Below, one piece after another: positions 48,025 to 60,300 of a stretch of DNA of 64,000 nt. Both the position numbers and the translations under genes were made by a program. Origin of the DNA: Epiperipatus broadwayi. Its lineage: Eukaryota; Onychophora; Udeonychophora; Euonychophora; Peripatidae. The DNA is taken from assembly GCA_028023455.1 (NCBI GenBank), contig JAQFVV010012400.1:17599490-17663489 (forward strand), written 5' to 3'. Numbering within the stretch: the first letter of the stretch is position 1; every line of letters starts with the position of its first letter. The notes below the pieces were generated by a model, which had not been told where the DNA came from, made no database searches, and saw only the letters and a program-made list of their open reading frames with translations.

Positions 48025-50180
48025 TATACCGGACACTCAATCTATTCTGACACAGAGGGCGCCACCAGACCACTACATGTCTGGAAAATTTATTTACTGT
48101 GGTCAGAATAGATGATGATGATGGTTTGCGCCAACTAGACTCAGGGAGAAACAAGAGATCTTAAATTGTTTAGACAATTGAGACAAAAGCACAAAGACAA
48201 ACGTCAGCCAAATTAAGTTTAAACAAATTCTAAAATTTTATTAAGAGAAAATAAATTATGAAATATAATTTATTGACACAATAAATAGGGTTAACTCAGG
48301 CATGTACCAGAAATACTAAATGCAAAGCTATTACAGACTGATTGATCTTCTAATAAACAAATTATAAAGGGAGGAAGCAAATTTTATTCAGCAGAGAATT
48401 CACCCAAACAGTGGTCCCCACTTTCAGATATTTAAACAATACGCCCTTGAAACAAATCAACAAAAACAGTGCCGACGAGCTTTCCAAGGCCCGAGCATCG
48501 GACCACGAATGTCAAGTGTCAGTAGAAGCTGCACCTATTATTACATTTAAAATAAAGGTGGTTGATCCACCTCAAGAACAAACAAAAAATATGACTGAAA
48601 ATGAAAAGAAAACAATTAATTCTGGCGAATCCCAGCCAAACGATTGGCAAAAACTAATAATAATTAAAGGTCTCACTCGGAGACATGTAAATCTTTAGAA
48701 AAACAGTTACGTCTGCCCCAGCAATTAAAGAAAAATGAATTACAAACAAATTCTGAGTACACGCTCTGATAAATTTAAAGCAGATGTAATAAATACAAAA
48801 ATAAATCTATCGGAGAGTGCACATGACTACGAAAATATTAAAAGTTTTAAATACTTTAGCAGAACGAAAGTCTCTCTCACCTGTAATTTAAAAAGGGATA
48901 AATAGTATCTTCCTGCTGACAACTTATAAAATTACAAAGAAAAACAATTCTAATTTCCGCCTTCAGAGATATAAGAAACGAAATCTCCACCTGCGGAAAA
49001 TTAGACAATAAAGTCGACAGCCAAAAGATTTTGGAGGTTTGCAAAAGCGCAAACACAGTGTTTAAAATTAATTATTGAATAATAAAATAATTACAGGTAA
49101 GCATTTAAATATACATGACTGCTAAAGCATTTATAAAAAGTGAGGCATAAAAATATAAAACTCATTCGTCACTCTCCAATAAACAAAAATTGAAAGCAAC
49201 TTGGAATCTTAAAACTAAGATTCCAAGACACATTGCAAAATATTAGAAATCACAATAAAGATTAAATATGAGTATAAATATTACTTAAGCTTATGAATAC
49301 AGATTTTTTTAATTAGACTGAGCAGAGATTTAATGAGAATTAATTTACCCTGGGAAGAATAAAAAAGAAAATAGTTACCTTTCGGTAAAAACAATGTTCA
49401 CGTAGAGTGTGCACTATTATTTTAGTTCATTTTCAGGTCTTTAGACAGTGGCAAGGTAGATGTAAAGAGGTTCCGGCTTCTTCTAGATGTCTAAGGCATT
49501 ACTGGAGCAAATTTGGAAGTTAGGGATCTGTCTTTTGTTAATTAGCAAGCCATTCTGGTGGTGATAACATGTATAGTATTTGTCATCTTGTTGCAAGCAA
49601 AAGGATTTAAATAACAGCGAATTTCCTTTAAGAATTTAAATGTCCGAACTGATATAAACTTTCACTTGAGAAACAGCTTGTCTAGTTAAGAATAATTAAT
49701 AACTCTCCAAATTTTTGGGGCTATTTATACGTCGCTCCATTTCCCGCAAAACACTTTCCTTGTTGTTGAATTCTATGCCTAAGGCAGGGCAAATATTAAT
49801 CTCCTGCTCAATCTAATCTAAGAATTCTACCCAGGGATTATTGAAATGAAAACAACTACATAAAAATCAAATCTCCGCTTTTAGAATTAATTTACAATAC
49901 TTAAAATAAAAGCCACAGGAATGTAATTGGCTAGGTTGCTTGTTTTTAATTAATGGATTTAAAGTAAAAACAAGCGGTATATGAAAACTATTTTAAAATA
50001 AATCATTAAACATTGAAATGATCCGTTTTACATATAAACGCGTGTGTATTTTGATACACGTATTCTTTTTTAAATAATAATAAAATTTTAAACATTAAAT
50101 GATTAGTGAAAATTAAAAACTTATTTTTTTTTCTTTTTTTTTTTGTAATAACACCATTGAATCAGATTTCAATCCGGTTC
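48025..50180. mobile_element. 2.16-kb insertion splitting the right arm
   Basis: The arm breaks at AATATATAT (48016-48024) and resumes at AATATATAT (50181-50189), a possible 9-bp target duplication in AT-rich DNA. The insert begins TATACCGGACACTC and ends AATCCGGTTC. ACCGG(A) and (T)CCGGT hint at short imperfect TIRs. Inside, 48411-48698 is an open frame of 95 codons (starts MVPTFRYLNN) without recognisable domain; 49430-49860 is GC-richer. It is an unidentified mobile element or solo LTR. Confidence 0.65.
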
Positions 50181-50779
50181 AATATATATATATGATATAA
50201 TTATTTTTTTCTTTAAAAAAATTATTTAACAAATAGAGAGAAGTTATTATAAATTCATTACTTTTTTTTTTAATTGACAGTTTCTTTTCAATAATAACTA
50301 GATAATAAGCCTCATTTACAAAGTCAGATTAATTAAAATAAAGTACAAATAAGACCCAAAACAAAATAATTGTCATTTACTTCTTTCTGACATATATTAA
50401 AAGTTTACTTAGAGTGATAATATAGCATTGTAATCTCCGTCTTTTAAATAAGTGCTAATTCTTCATTTCAGTCACAATTATTCAAAAGTGTTCCAGAATA
50501 GATCTATCTAACTATTAGTAGTATTCTTCTCATTTATTCATGAGGCATGGTCAATCCTGGGATTTGAATGAAGTAGTATTTCTTTCTGATTCAAAAGAAA
50601 AGAAAAAAAAGATTTTATACCCAAAACTTAGTTCATTCTTGAACCTCATTTTAGTTTTTTTTTTTTAAAAAAAAAACCAAAACAAAACAAATATGCATAG
50701 GTTTAACATAGTTCATTTTGCTTAGAAGAAAAAAAAATCTTATTTATTTTTTTATTTATTGAAATGAATAATAGATTTT
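50181..50779. repeat. Right arm of the palindrome, outer part
   Basis: Reverse complement of 46137-46740, with small indels (for example longer A and T runs at 50650-50685). Confidence 0.92.
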
Positions 50780-51073
50780 TCGATTCAATATATGTACATT
50801 TATATACACATATTTATGGTTTTAATTTTGATGTGCTGTATTTTGTGTAATAAAATATTTTGTGAGCTAATGCTAAAAGTTTTACAAAATTTTAGAATAT
50901 AGTAAAAGTTAAAACTGTTTCAAAAATGGAGAGATTCTAATTTCTTGATAACAAAATCACTATTATGTTTCTATAAGAGAATAAAGTTATTGAAAAGAAA
51001 GGAATATTGCTTACAGCATATTTAATAGCTATAAAAGACATTTTTACTATCCCTTTAAAAATTATTTTTCTTA
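50780..51073. other. AT-rich spacer
   Basis: Nothing recognised between the palindrome and the next foldback. Confidence 0.5.
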
Positions 51074-51401
51074 TTAAAATAGGCAAAACTCTCTCCATAC
51101 AGTAGTGCCACTCTAAGCAAGACAGAGTAATCAATGGATGCCAGAAGGCTTGTGCATAAAATCCCTATCTAGTGCCTACTCATCCAATATACCCAAACTA
51201 GTTTCTGGCTTATGGCCTTTGTCAATGAGGAGACTTGGATCTGAGAGCACTGACGAAGGCTATAAGCCAGAAACTAGTTTGGGGATATTGGATGAGTAGG
51301 CAATAGATGGGGATTTTATGCACAAGCCTTCTGGCATCCATTGATTACTCTGTCTTGCTTAGAGTGGCATTACTGTATGGAGATAGTTTTGCCTATTTTA
51401 A
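51074..51401. mobile_element. Foldback element, 328 bp, well preserved
   Basis: Arms of about 137 bp pair from TTAAAATAGGCAAAACT / AGTTTTGCCTATTTTAA through AGAGTAATCAATGGATGCCA and ACTAGTTTCTGGCTTA to a ~50-bp loop with GAGGAGACTTGGATCTGAGA. Only a few differences separate the arms. TTAA stands at both outer ends, compatible with TTAA-targeting piggyBac-like MITEs. However, the related fragment at 3565-3615 continues beyond the TTAA, so the true ends are uncertain. Confidence 0.92.
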
Positions 51402-52124
51402 CAACAGTTATGAGCAAGCATGGAAGATAGTGATCATGTGATATTTTTCTTATTGTTTTAGAGAATACATGAGTGAACATACATTAAATAAAATATATGT
51501 AAATGTGTACCTCAATTAATTATTAATAATGATATTAGTACTATTTTTAAAATTTTGTTTATACTATAATTTTGATTTATAGTGTTTGTAATTGTTTGTA
51601 AACCATTAAAAATATTATTTCAATTATAATTACAATATTGTTTTTAATTAACGGATATTTTATTTATTTTATATATATATATATATATGTGTGTGTGTAT
51701 TGAAATGTACTATACACATGCAGTTCAATACACAATATGTATTCTATTCTAATCTATTAACAATATGTGAGCTATTATATATTATATATGTTGAATGCAA
51801 GGGGGCATTAGAACAAAATATAGTATACTTTATAGCTCTACTATATAAGCTCAAACTTTTAAAACATGTTTAGATAGTCTCTGGCTCATGAGCTATATAT
51901 AATTTTTTATGATTTTGTGTATAGCATACTTAATTCATGATTTTATCATCATGATAATTTCTATAAGATTTTGTATGTTTCACTCTTTTCAAAATTTGGT
52001 GTAACTGGATGTATTCTTGAGTTATTAAGTAATGAAAATTAATGATTTAAAATGTTTAATATCTATTTCACCAATTAAAAATGTTGCACATTTCAGAAAT
52101 TTTACTTTTATTTAGAACAAGAAC
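51402..52124. other. AT-rich DNA with (TA)n(TG)n
   Basis: Microsatellite at 51670-51700; no gene. Confidence 0.5.
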
Positions 52125-52133
52125 AGGTCCAAC

Positions 52134-52308
<175 letters not shown>

Positions 52309-52329
52309 TTTTAGGTCCAACAATTATTA

Positions 52330-55300
52330 GTTCAACATTATTGAGTTTTTTCAAAGTATAATTTCTTCTAGGTAAAAAAAAGAAATCAGAAACTTAAGAA
52401 ATAAAGTAAGATTAACTGATTATATTGGTGATATGATTAAACAATTTTTTTATTATCTCTAATGCCAAGTTTTCTACAGGATTTAATTACTTGGGCAAAT
52501 AGGTAAAGTCTATCTCAGATCAACAGTAATACTTTAGAAGAAGAAACCAATGCATATACCAGCATGGCCCATATAGCAAAACTAATTCCCATATTAAAAC
52601 TATGTCTCATCAAAATCATCGTTCACCATAATTCACCAAAATGTGAAAAAAGAAGTTATCTTGAATTTGATAAGCTAAACAGAAACTATTAAGTGAATCA
52701 TATCTAGCTTGTTTTCCCCACAAGATATTATTGACTACGATAAAAGAAACTTTACTTCAAAACAATGATCTTAAATAGTTCAATCTTATATTTGTAAATA
52801 GTACAAGTAAGTACTACTTAAAGTTATATTTACTTTGATTTTATATATCACTTGCAATATTTGTTCATTTAGATACTTTATTTTGTTTTACTATGGCTTA
52901 TTTTAATCTAACATCGATTGCTTAGGCTGGTGTAGAACATAATAGCTAACATAAAAAAATCTCATCATAGTTGCCATTATGAATATGGTCATGTTGTTGC
53001 GATTTTTTTTTAAGTTGTAATTATTCGTATTAATTTATTTTTTCCTAAAGGTTTTTTTTATACATTTTTTAAAAATATCTTTTAAAATTTTTCACCATTA
53101 TGTTCTCTCTATCCCTACTATATTTTATATTTGTAGCTATAAGTTACCATTTCCTTCATCTATTAGAATTGTTAAATGCTTTTGGAATTCACACGTTATG
53201 TATATTCTTTTAAATACATTCAGCAATTATTAGTAACACCCAGTTAATAGAATCAGTTTGGAAATGTATAAATAAAATTTGAATTTTTCTAAAAATATTT
53301 AACAAATCAACTAGAGGATAGAAATGGACCAAGATATATAGCTACAAGTAAATCGCCACTATCACGTACTTTCAGACAAACGAAAAATATTTAATAATTT
53401 CACTTGACTTTCAAGTGTTACTAATAAAAAATAAAAAAAATCCAAATTAACAATCATTTAAAAGCAATTACTTATGTTTGATGAGGTCAAAATATTCCAG
53501 TCATGCTTTAAAAGAATTCACTTGAAAATGATATAAATTATAATTTGCAGCAAACAAACAACAAAAATCGAACAAATGCGACACAACCCTTTACAGGTGA
53601 ATGTCTTATGAACATTTTAAAAAAGTTATATTCATGAATATTAAACCTTTCTCTCAGCAGGATACAAAATAATAATAAAAATAAAACACAAAAGTAGTTA
53701 CGATCCGATATCCAACCAAATACTTACATTTGATATTGGGTAATTCATGTAACATCTGATATAACTTGGGATCCAAAGAAAAATGATAGATAAAGATGAT
53801 TTATGGCAAAATATAAAATCGAGATGTTTAACATACTTGAGAATTAAAAACAACCTTAATACTTACGTCTGCTTCATAAATCAATATATATATTAAATCA
53901 CCTCACATAGTTAAGAAATCCAGCACCACCTTCTGTAAAATAAATATATTAGAGTCCGTATTTCAAAATCTATATATATTCAAGTAATTTGGCTTAATCT
54001 TTTGAATATAACTATTAAGCTATCATTATCATGATTAAAAAATAATGGATATTAGCATGCTCATTTTTTCTCTAAAAAAAAAAAATATATATCAAATGAA
54101 ATAATATAAACTTATATGCTATTTATAAGTCTATTTTATAATAAAAAAAATTTTTTTAACTTTTATCAGAGAAATAAAAATCAGAGTAAAAATATGAAAT
54201 ATGTCTGAGTATGTAGGCGGTAATGATTAAGATAACAGAATCATCTTGGTGCAAAATTGATGATAGTTTCGGCCTCTTTGCATTATTTATCAATTACAAA
54301 GGATCTAGAGATAAAATGATTCTGGATAAAGTTGCAATGGAAAACCCATAAAAGATTTTTACATTAGGAACATTTAAAAAAAAATTAAAATAAAAATTAT
54401 TTGAGTTATGGTGCTTCCAGTAAATCTTTATTCATTTAGAATTTGAATACGAAAAAAGATAGAAAAGGAAATGATGTTTTGAACTAAAATGGTGAACATC
54501 AAGAAAAATGACCAAGTTGTTATTGGATCATATTCTACCTGAACTCTCATTTGAAGCATAAATGAGTCACATCATGGAGCTATCTATTTTATTTTGAAAG
54601 AATTTATAATTCTTAAAAAATAGTGGTATAGAAGAAAGTGAACAGCCAGGACTAAGATGGATCAACTTCATCATCACAATAAAGAATGACACTTTAAGCT
54701 CTCTAAAAAAACACAGATAGATGATGGTCATTCTGAATATATGTCATTTATCCAATTACTAGGATTCTATGTCAACATGATGGCACTTAATAATAATATA
54801 GAAGATTTATATTAAAAAAATACTAAACAGAAACAAATTAAAAGATTACCTGCATATTTTTAATTTAAAAGCTTCCTTAAAGTCTATAAATCAGTTAAAA
54901 CTATTGTGTTACTAAAATAAATTATATTAAGAAGATGATAACGATTTCTGACGAGATTGCAATATCTTATTAGCCTAGTTATTCACTATGCTTCAGAGAA
55001 GAGAATTTATAACATACATTATAACTTTAAAAAGGAATAGTTTTAGTGATCAGGAATTGTAAGCAGAGAAACAGACAGACTCTTACAGAAGATCCGATAA
55101 AAAATATCTTTGTCATTTATTGTCTAGATAGAGGATAGTTTATGATAATAGCAAACTCTTTTATTAAATAATTTTGCTTTGGAATAGAGTTAAAATAGTG
55201 TATCTTTTATTTATATATTTTATGTCTACACTTAGTTCTCACAAATACTTATATTTTTTATTGTCTTCATTGAAGTATTACCAGAAATATTTATACTTTT

Positions 55301-55870
55301 TATTGTTTTCAATAATGTCCCAATCAAAGAAAAGAAATTGCAAAGAACTTTTCTTCGAATAAAAATTAGAATTTTTCCTACTCTTATGTTGTTTGTAATG
55401 TAAAAAATTGGGTTTTTAATATTCAGAAACTTCATTAGTTTGATGCATAGTTGCTAATGATCTAGTCAGGCATTGTTACAATAATAAATTCGTTTACATA
55501 AAAAAGGACTGTCAATTCAAATGTTATTAGAAGTTTTAAGTATTTGATGCTTCCTTATATAATGTTGTTAACTCCAATATGCTCTGAAATAAATAGTTTG
55601 ATACCTTGTTAATATTAGGATATGTTGATCCTCTAAAGGATTATATATATTTTCAAATCCACTACAGACTTTAGACATAGCAATGAGGATTAGCCTCTCT
55701 TCAATAAAATGATTCTACTTCTGTAAATAATATTTGCATCAAGACAACCAAAAAGACAGACGATAGAAAAAGAGCATCTTCTAAAATATCTAAATTAAGC
55801 CTCTTCATTAAAAGATGTGATATGTTGGACTATTTCCGTCATTTATTAGTCTTCATTCTTTAGCAGGTGC
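52330..55870. other. AT-rich DNA, nothing recognised
   Basis: About 3.5 kb without a recognisable gene, SINE box, terminal repeat or microsatellite of note apart from short (TA)n at 53883. Short frames such as 55174-55362 have only AT-rich composition to show. Confidence 0.5.
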
Positions 55871-56227
55871 TCTATACTTACTTTTTGTTTCATTTTACCC
55901 ACTGCATAAAGCCACTGTAACTATACTGTGAAAACTAATCGATAAATTGATCATTTTTTAAAAATTTGATTTTCTTAAATACTAAAGTATAAATTAATTG
56001 CCTAGAAAAAATAAAGTATAAATTAATTGTAAATCACATATTTTTAAATATGCATATTTTTAAAATTTTCTGATTTGTCTTTCAAATTTTAAATTTTCTT
56101 TATTTGTCTTTCAAAATAGATAAAAAAAAAATGTCAACTCAAAATGTCGAATTTTATGAAAACAATAATAGATATAATAAACACCTCCATACTTCCCCCA
56201 TTCTTTTTAAATTCACAAAATAAAGAT

Positions 56228-56330
56228 ATAATAAAAGACAAATGACTCCCAATATGCATTTCGTGCTAAACCAGCACTCATCAATTGATCCAGGTCACTA
56301 TCTCTCATATATATATATATATATCCTTAT
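56228..56330 (-). repeat. (TA)n-associated repeat with GCTGGTTTAG core, minus strand
   Basis: Reverse complement of the family seen at 18756-18836; see that entry for the shared order of motifs. Confidence 0.75.
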
Positions 56331-56358
56331 TATATGAAAAGTATTTATCTAGAGTAAA

Positions 56359-56532
56359 TTGTTACATTTTCATTTACCACTGTCAAACTCCCTCCACTCA
56401 CAACTCCGACATGCCATCCATTTCAGATAAATATAATGATTAGTAATGGTCATTATTGTATTTATCTGAAATGGATGGCATCTGAGTTGTGAGTGGAGGG
56501 AGTTTGCACAGTGGTAAATGAAAATGTAACAA
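56359..56532. mobile_element. Foldback element, 174 bp
   Basis: The ends TTGTTACATTTT (56359-56370) and AAAATGTAACAA (56521-56532) are exact inverted copies. Arms continue through AAACTCCCTCCACTCACAAC and CCATCCATTTCAGATAAATA with three or four differences. The loop is about 12 bp. Confidence 0.95.
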
Positions 56533-56764
56533 AACAATAATAAAGAATAAGTTAATTGTAAATGGCATATTTTTTACTTTTCGAAAAGAAATTGCATTAC
56601 TTAATATGTAGTACAATAAAAGAATAAAGTTGAATTGGTTTAGAATGAACAAAAAATAAAAGAAGAATACAATAACAAATTTGTTTTGATTACTGGCAAT
56701 AGAAGTGTGAATGTCGTGAAGCAAGCCTGGAAAGAGGCCAGTTCACCACTGTTTTACTGAGATA

Positions 56765-57060
56765 TTTTCAGCATATGCAATCCTGATGAGACTGTAATAG
56801 TTCAGGTGATGTGCCTCTCATCTTCTTGAGAATTTTGAATTTAACTTCAACCCATGAATGTTCATTTCTCTGAATATTTACTCCAGGCACTGGATCAACA
56901 TGATGTTTTTGATGCTTGACAGTTAAATGTCTGAATCCTCTAGCATTACGGTCATTATAGGTTAGCCATTCAATGGAGTGGATGAATTCTCTCTTGATAA
57001 TTGAAATAAGAATCAACCTATCTTGTTATGGCACACAAAAATCAGATTCTTCTTTCAACC
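56765..57060 (-). pseudogene. Merlin / ISXO2-like transposase C-terminus
   Basis: The frame reads KEESDFCVP, a TAA stop, then QDRLILISIIKREFIHSIEWLTYND, followed by VKHQKHHVDPVPG and NIQRNEHSWVEVK. This order (a V.DR..TL..II block, SDEW..Y, VNH...FVDP.TG, then iE..W..K) is the signature of the DDE transposases shared by Merlin and ISXO2/IS1016. The last acidic residue (E of RNEHSW) is kept, but the Asp expected in the S-D-E-W motif is Ile (SIEW), so the catalytic site is lost. The N-terminal half is not readable. No ATG start remains. The element once moved by cut and paste; it is now inactive. Confidence 0.8.
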
Positions 57061-57501
57061 TAAACACTTACGTCTATCTACTCAAAACAGTGGTTTTTCT
57101 GGTTCAAAGTTTGGATGGGCGGATCCTACAATATAGACAGTTGATTACTATGCAATATCAAAACTATTTAATGTTATTGATAACTGTTTTATTTTTCAAT
57201 TATGAAATAGGCATAAATATTCATTTTTTCACCTGTTTATACATTTCTTTTTAGATTATTCTATAAAAATTAAAAATTATTTTATTTAAATACAGATAAA
57301 TGTAAAAGTACAAATCTGCATTCCATTATTTATGTATTTGTTTTTAGATTACTTTATAAAAATCTATGTTCTATTATTTACGTATTTAAATAAGCTAAAT
57401 ATAAAGTATATTTACTTTTTAATTTATTGATTAGTTTTCACAGTATAGCTTCAGTAGCTCAGATGCAGTAGGTAACAGCAGAAATTGAAATGAAAAGTGA
57501 G

Positions 57502-59155
57502 TTAGAATATCTACTATATCAGTATCCAAAAATATTAGCACCCTAATAAAACAATGTGTATTATCATACAATACAGGTAATTTGCGATAGATTCGTTAAT
57601 AAAGTTTTAATTTATCTGAAATAAAAACACCTCTTTACAATGAGTTTATAGATTGGGGAAGAGGATAGATTAGGATAAAAAAAATGTTTATAATTAAAAA
57701 TTTTATACTGAATTTTTTTTGTATACAAATGTATTACTGATAATAGACTTTTAAATTTTACTTAAGCTATAAAATTCAAGTGCTAGAATAAATTGTAATC
57801 AGAAGTTGGAAATGAGGTGCTAGAAATGGAAATCTATTACAAGAGATTATCAAATTCTATTTCTTGGGTCAAATTGTATATTACCTCATCAATCATTATT
57901 ACCTGATATTATTGTCTAATTACACCTTGTTTAATATAATTACAGGAATTTATGACATAAAATTGATTAGAATTAAGTATTAATATATATCTCATTATGA
58001 GACCAATAATTATAAGTTAGATGAATTTAACTATTCCCGATGGGCTTTTTGGGAAAACATAAACAGTTTAAATGGACCCCCCCCCCAAAAAAAAAAAAAA
58101 CTATTTTATTTTCAAATCCTAATAATATTTTCTAATAAGTGCCCAAAATATTGTTTGCTTCAATTGTGACATTAGCAAAACATATTTACGGCCTGAAGTA
58201 TGCTTCAAATCTGATAGTAAATCAGCACACACACACACAGAAATAATTCACCTGTATTTAATAATGAACCAAACGTTTATTTGATTTATTATAATCGTTT
58301 GTAATATTGTAACAAATATTTATATCTTTTATATTCATCATCACTAATTTTTCATAATATTTGCACTAAAATTTTATAATAACATTTTTTTTATTAATTA
58401 AATCAGTCAGGTGTCATCAACAACTCTTTTAGAGAAACAGTAAAGAAAAGGTAGAATTTACAAAAATTTGCCAGTTGCTGGAAATTTAAGAAGTGAGTAT
58501 TTTTTCATCTTTGTTCTGAGCTTTTGAGAAATTTAAGATCCTTATTTTATCCATCAATTAAGAATAGTTAGATATTTATTTACCAATCAAAATTATACAA
58601 TTATCTATGTTGGTTATGAGTAAGTTATCTGAAAAAAATCCTGTCATATGGAAAAAAAATCACTTAATTCTGATTTGAATCCAAGGTGATTGGCTATTGT
58701 CCAGCTTATAAGAAGAAAATATCTTGTCTTTTGAAAAAAAAAAAATTACTCCATTTGGAAAGTATACAGATTTATATCCTTAATCTGATATTTTGCTTCT
58801 CCAACTGAAATTCTACCCTATTTTGAGAATTATTTTGAGTATTTATTAAATTCATCAGTAGTAATATCAAGAATATTTATATGTTTTACAGAGTCATCAT
58901 TAATACTGTCACCAATATTAATATTTTAATTGGTAGTATAGTTTCCTATTAGATGACCAAGGAGATCGTTTAGATATGCCAATATCCAGGAATTCTCATT
59001 CTATAATGGTTAAGGAATGGTTTTAGTAATAATAGGTATAAAACAAAGTGATATAGATAAATTAATTCAAAACTTTTCCAAAGCAAAATCTCGAAAAGTG
59101 AATTTTTGATAAGTTTTGGATTTAGATTGAAATAATTTTTTCTGCTATATTGAAA
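57502..59155. other. AT-rich DNA with a C10-A15 tract
   Basis: 58077-58101 is ten C followed by fifteen A. A (CA)n lies near 58207. No gene or transposon end recognised. Confidence 0.5.
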
Positions 59156-59184
59156 TTATAAATAGTCATATATACATATATGAC

Positions 59185-59740
59185 TATTATAAATAAAAAG
59201 TGGAAGAACAACATTGTGGAGATTGATGGTGTATTGGACAGTATGGCAAGATTAGTTATACAATTTAATATCAGATACCAAATGCAGATAATTCAGGTTT
59301 ATGCCCCAACAAGTTCTCATAGTGATGAAGTAGTAGAAGATTTTTATATAAATGTACAAAAGGCTTTTGATCAGAGTAAACAACATTTTAAAATTGTTAT
59401 GGATGACTTTAATGCTAGAATTGGTAAACGAATGAAAGATGAAAGTGCTCTAGGTAATTTTGATTATGGTAATAAAAATGAAAGAGGACATAGACTTATG
59501 GAGTTTGCAGAAAAAAAAAACTTTATATTATGAATTCTTTTTTGAGAAAAATGTTAAAAGGAAATGGACATGGAAGCATCCAAATGAAGGTACAGCAGAA
59601 TTGGATTATATTTTGACTAACAGAAAATACATATTTCAAGATTATAATGTTCTTAATAAATTTAGGAAGTGATCATCGATTAGTAAGAAGTAAGATAAGT
59701 CTTAATGCAAAACGAGAGACAAAAATTATTAAGAAAAACA
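59185..59740 (+). pseudogene. RTE AP-like endonuclease, C-terminal part
   Basis: The frame gives VIQFNIRYQMQIIQVYAPTS and then IVMDDFNARIG, the APE-type endonuclease blocks usually written QVYAPT and GDFNA (here the Gly before DFNA is Asp). The frame then slips at the ten-A run 59511-59520 and continues as WTWKHPNEGTAELDYILTN. It slips again near 59662 to give the SDHRLVR block that ends the domain. The first catalytic part is lost by 5' truncation. The enzyme would nick target DNA to prime reverse transcription. Confidence 0.88.
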
Positions 59741-60300
59741 ATATTTACAGTTGATATTCCTAATCTTCAGAAACCTTCTAATGAATTTAAATTAGAACTT
59801 ACAAACATCGGTTTCAAGTATTAGTAGACTTTGAACTTGATTCAGATTTAAATGAAATTAATATAAAAATAACTGATACACTTTTAAAAACTGCAACAAA
59901 GATAGATGGTAGAAAAAAGCAGTGATTGATCAATAAAATTTCTACTGAGACTAGAGAATTTATGAAGAAAAGAAGGACTATGAAGATATACAAAAATGAT
60001 GTATTAAAAAGGATTGAATATCTCAAATTTTGTAAAATGGCGGGGGAAAAGAGTTGAAAATGATATAAGAAAGTATAATTGTGAACTAGCAAGGAAAGCT
60101 GTAGAAGAGAATAAAAGTCTCAAGTGTGTAAAACAACATTTAGGTATTGGTAGGAAATTTATATCTGCAATAAGAAAAAAAGATTGAATTATTACTAAAA
60201 AAGAGATGACATCAAGAAATGGGTAGAAGACTTTTATCAAGAATTATATAGTAATAAAGAACAAGTACCTCCTATATCTATTACATCTTCCGAATTGCCC

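Larger units (their letters stand above)
55879..57501 (-). mobile_element. Merlin-like DNA transposon remnant
   Basis: Inverted terminal regions at 55879-55948 and 57421-57501 share CTATACTGTGAAAACTAATC and a CACTGCAT-type block. Between them on the minus strand is the C-terminal half of a Merlin-type transposase. A (TA)n repeat and a 174-bp foldback are nested inside. The exact ends and target duplication are not resolved. Confidence 0.7.
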
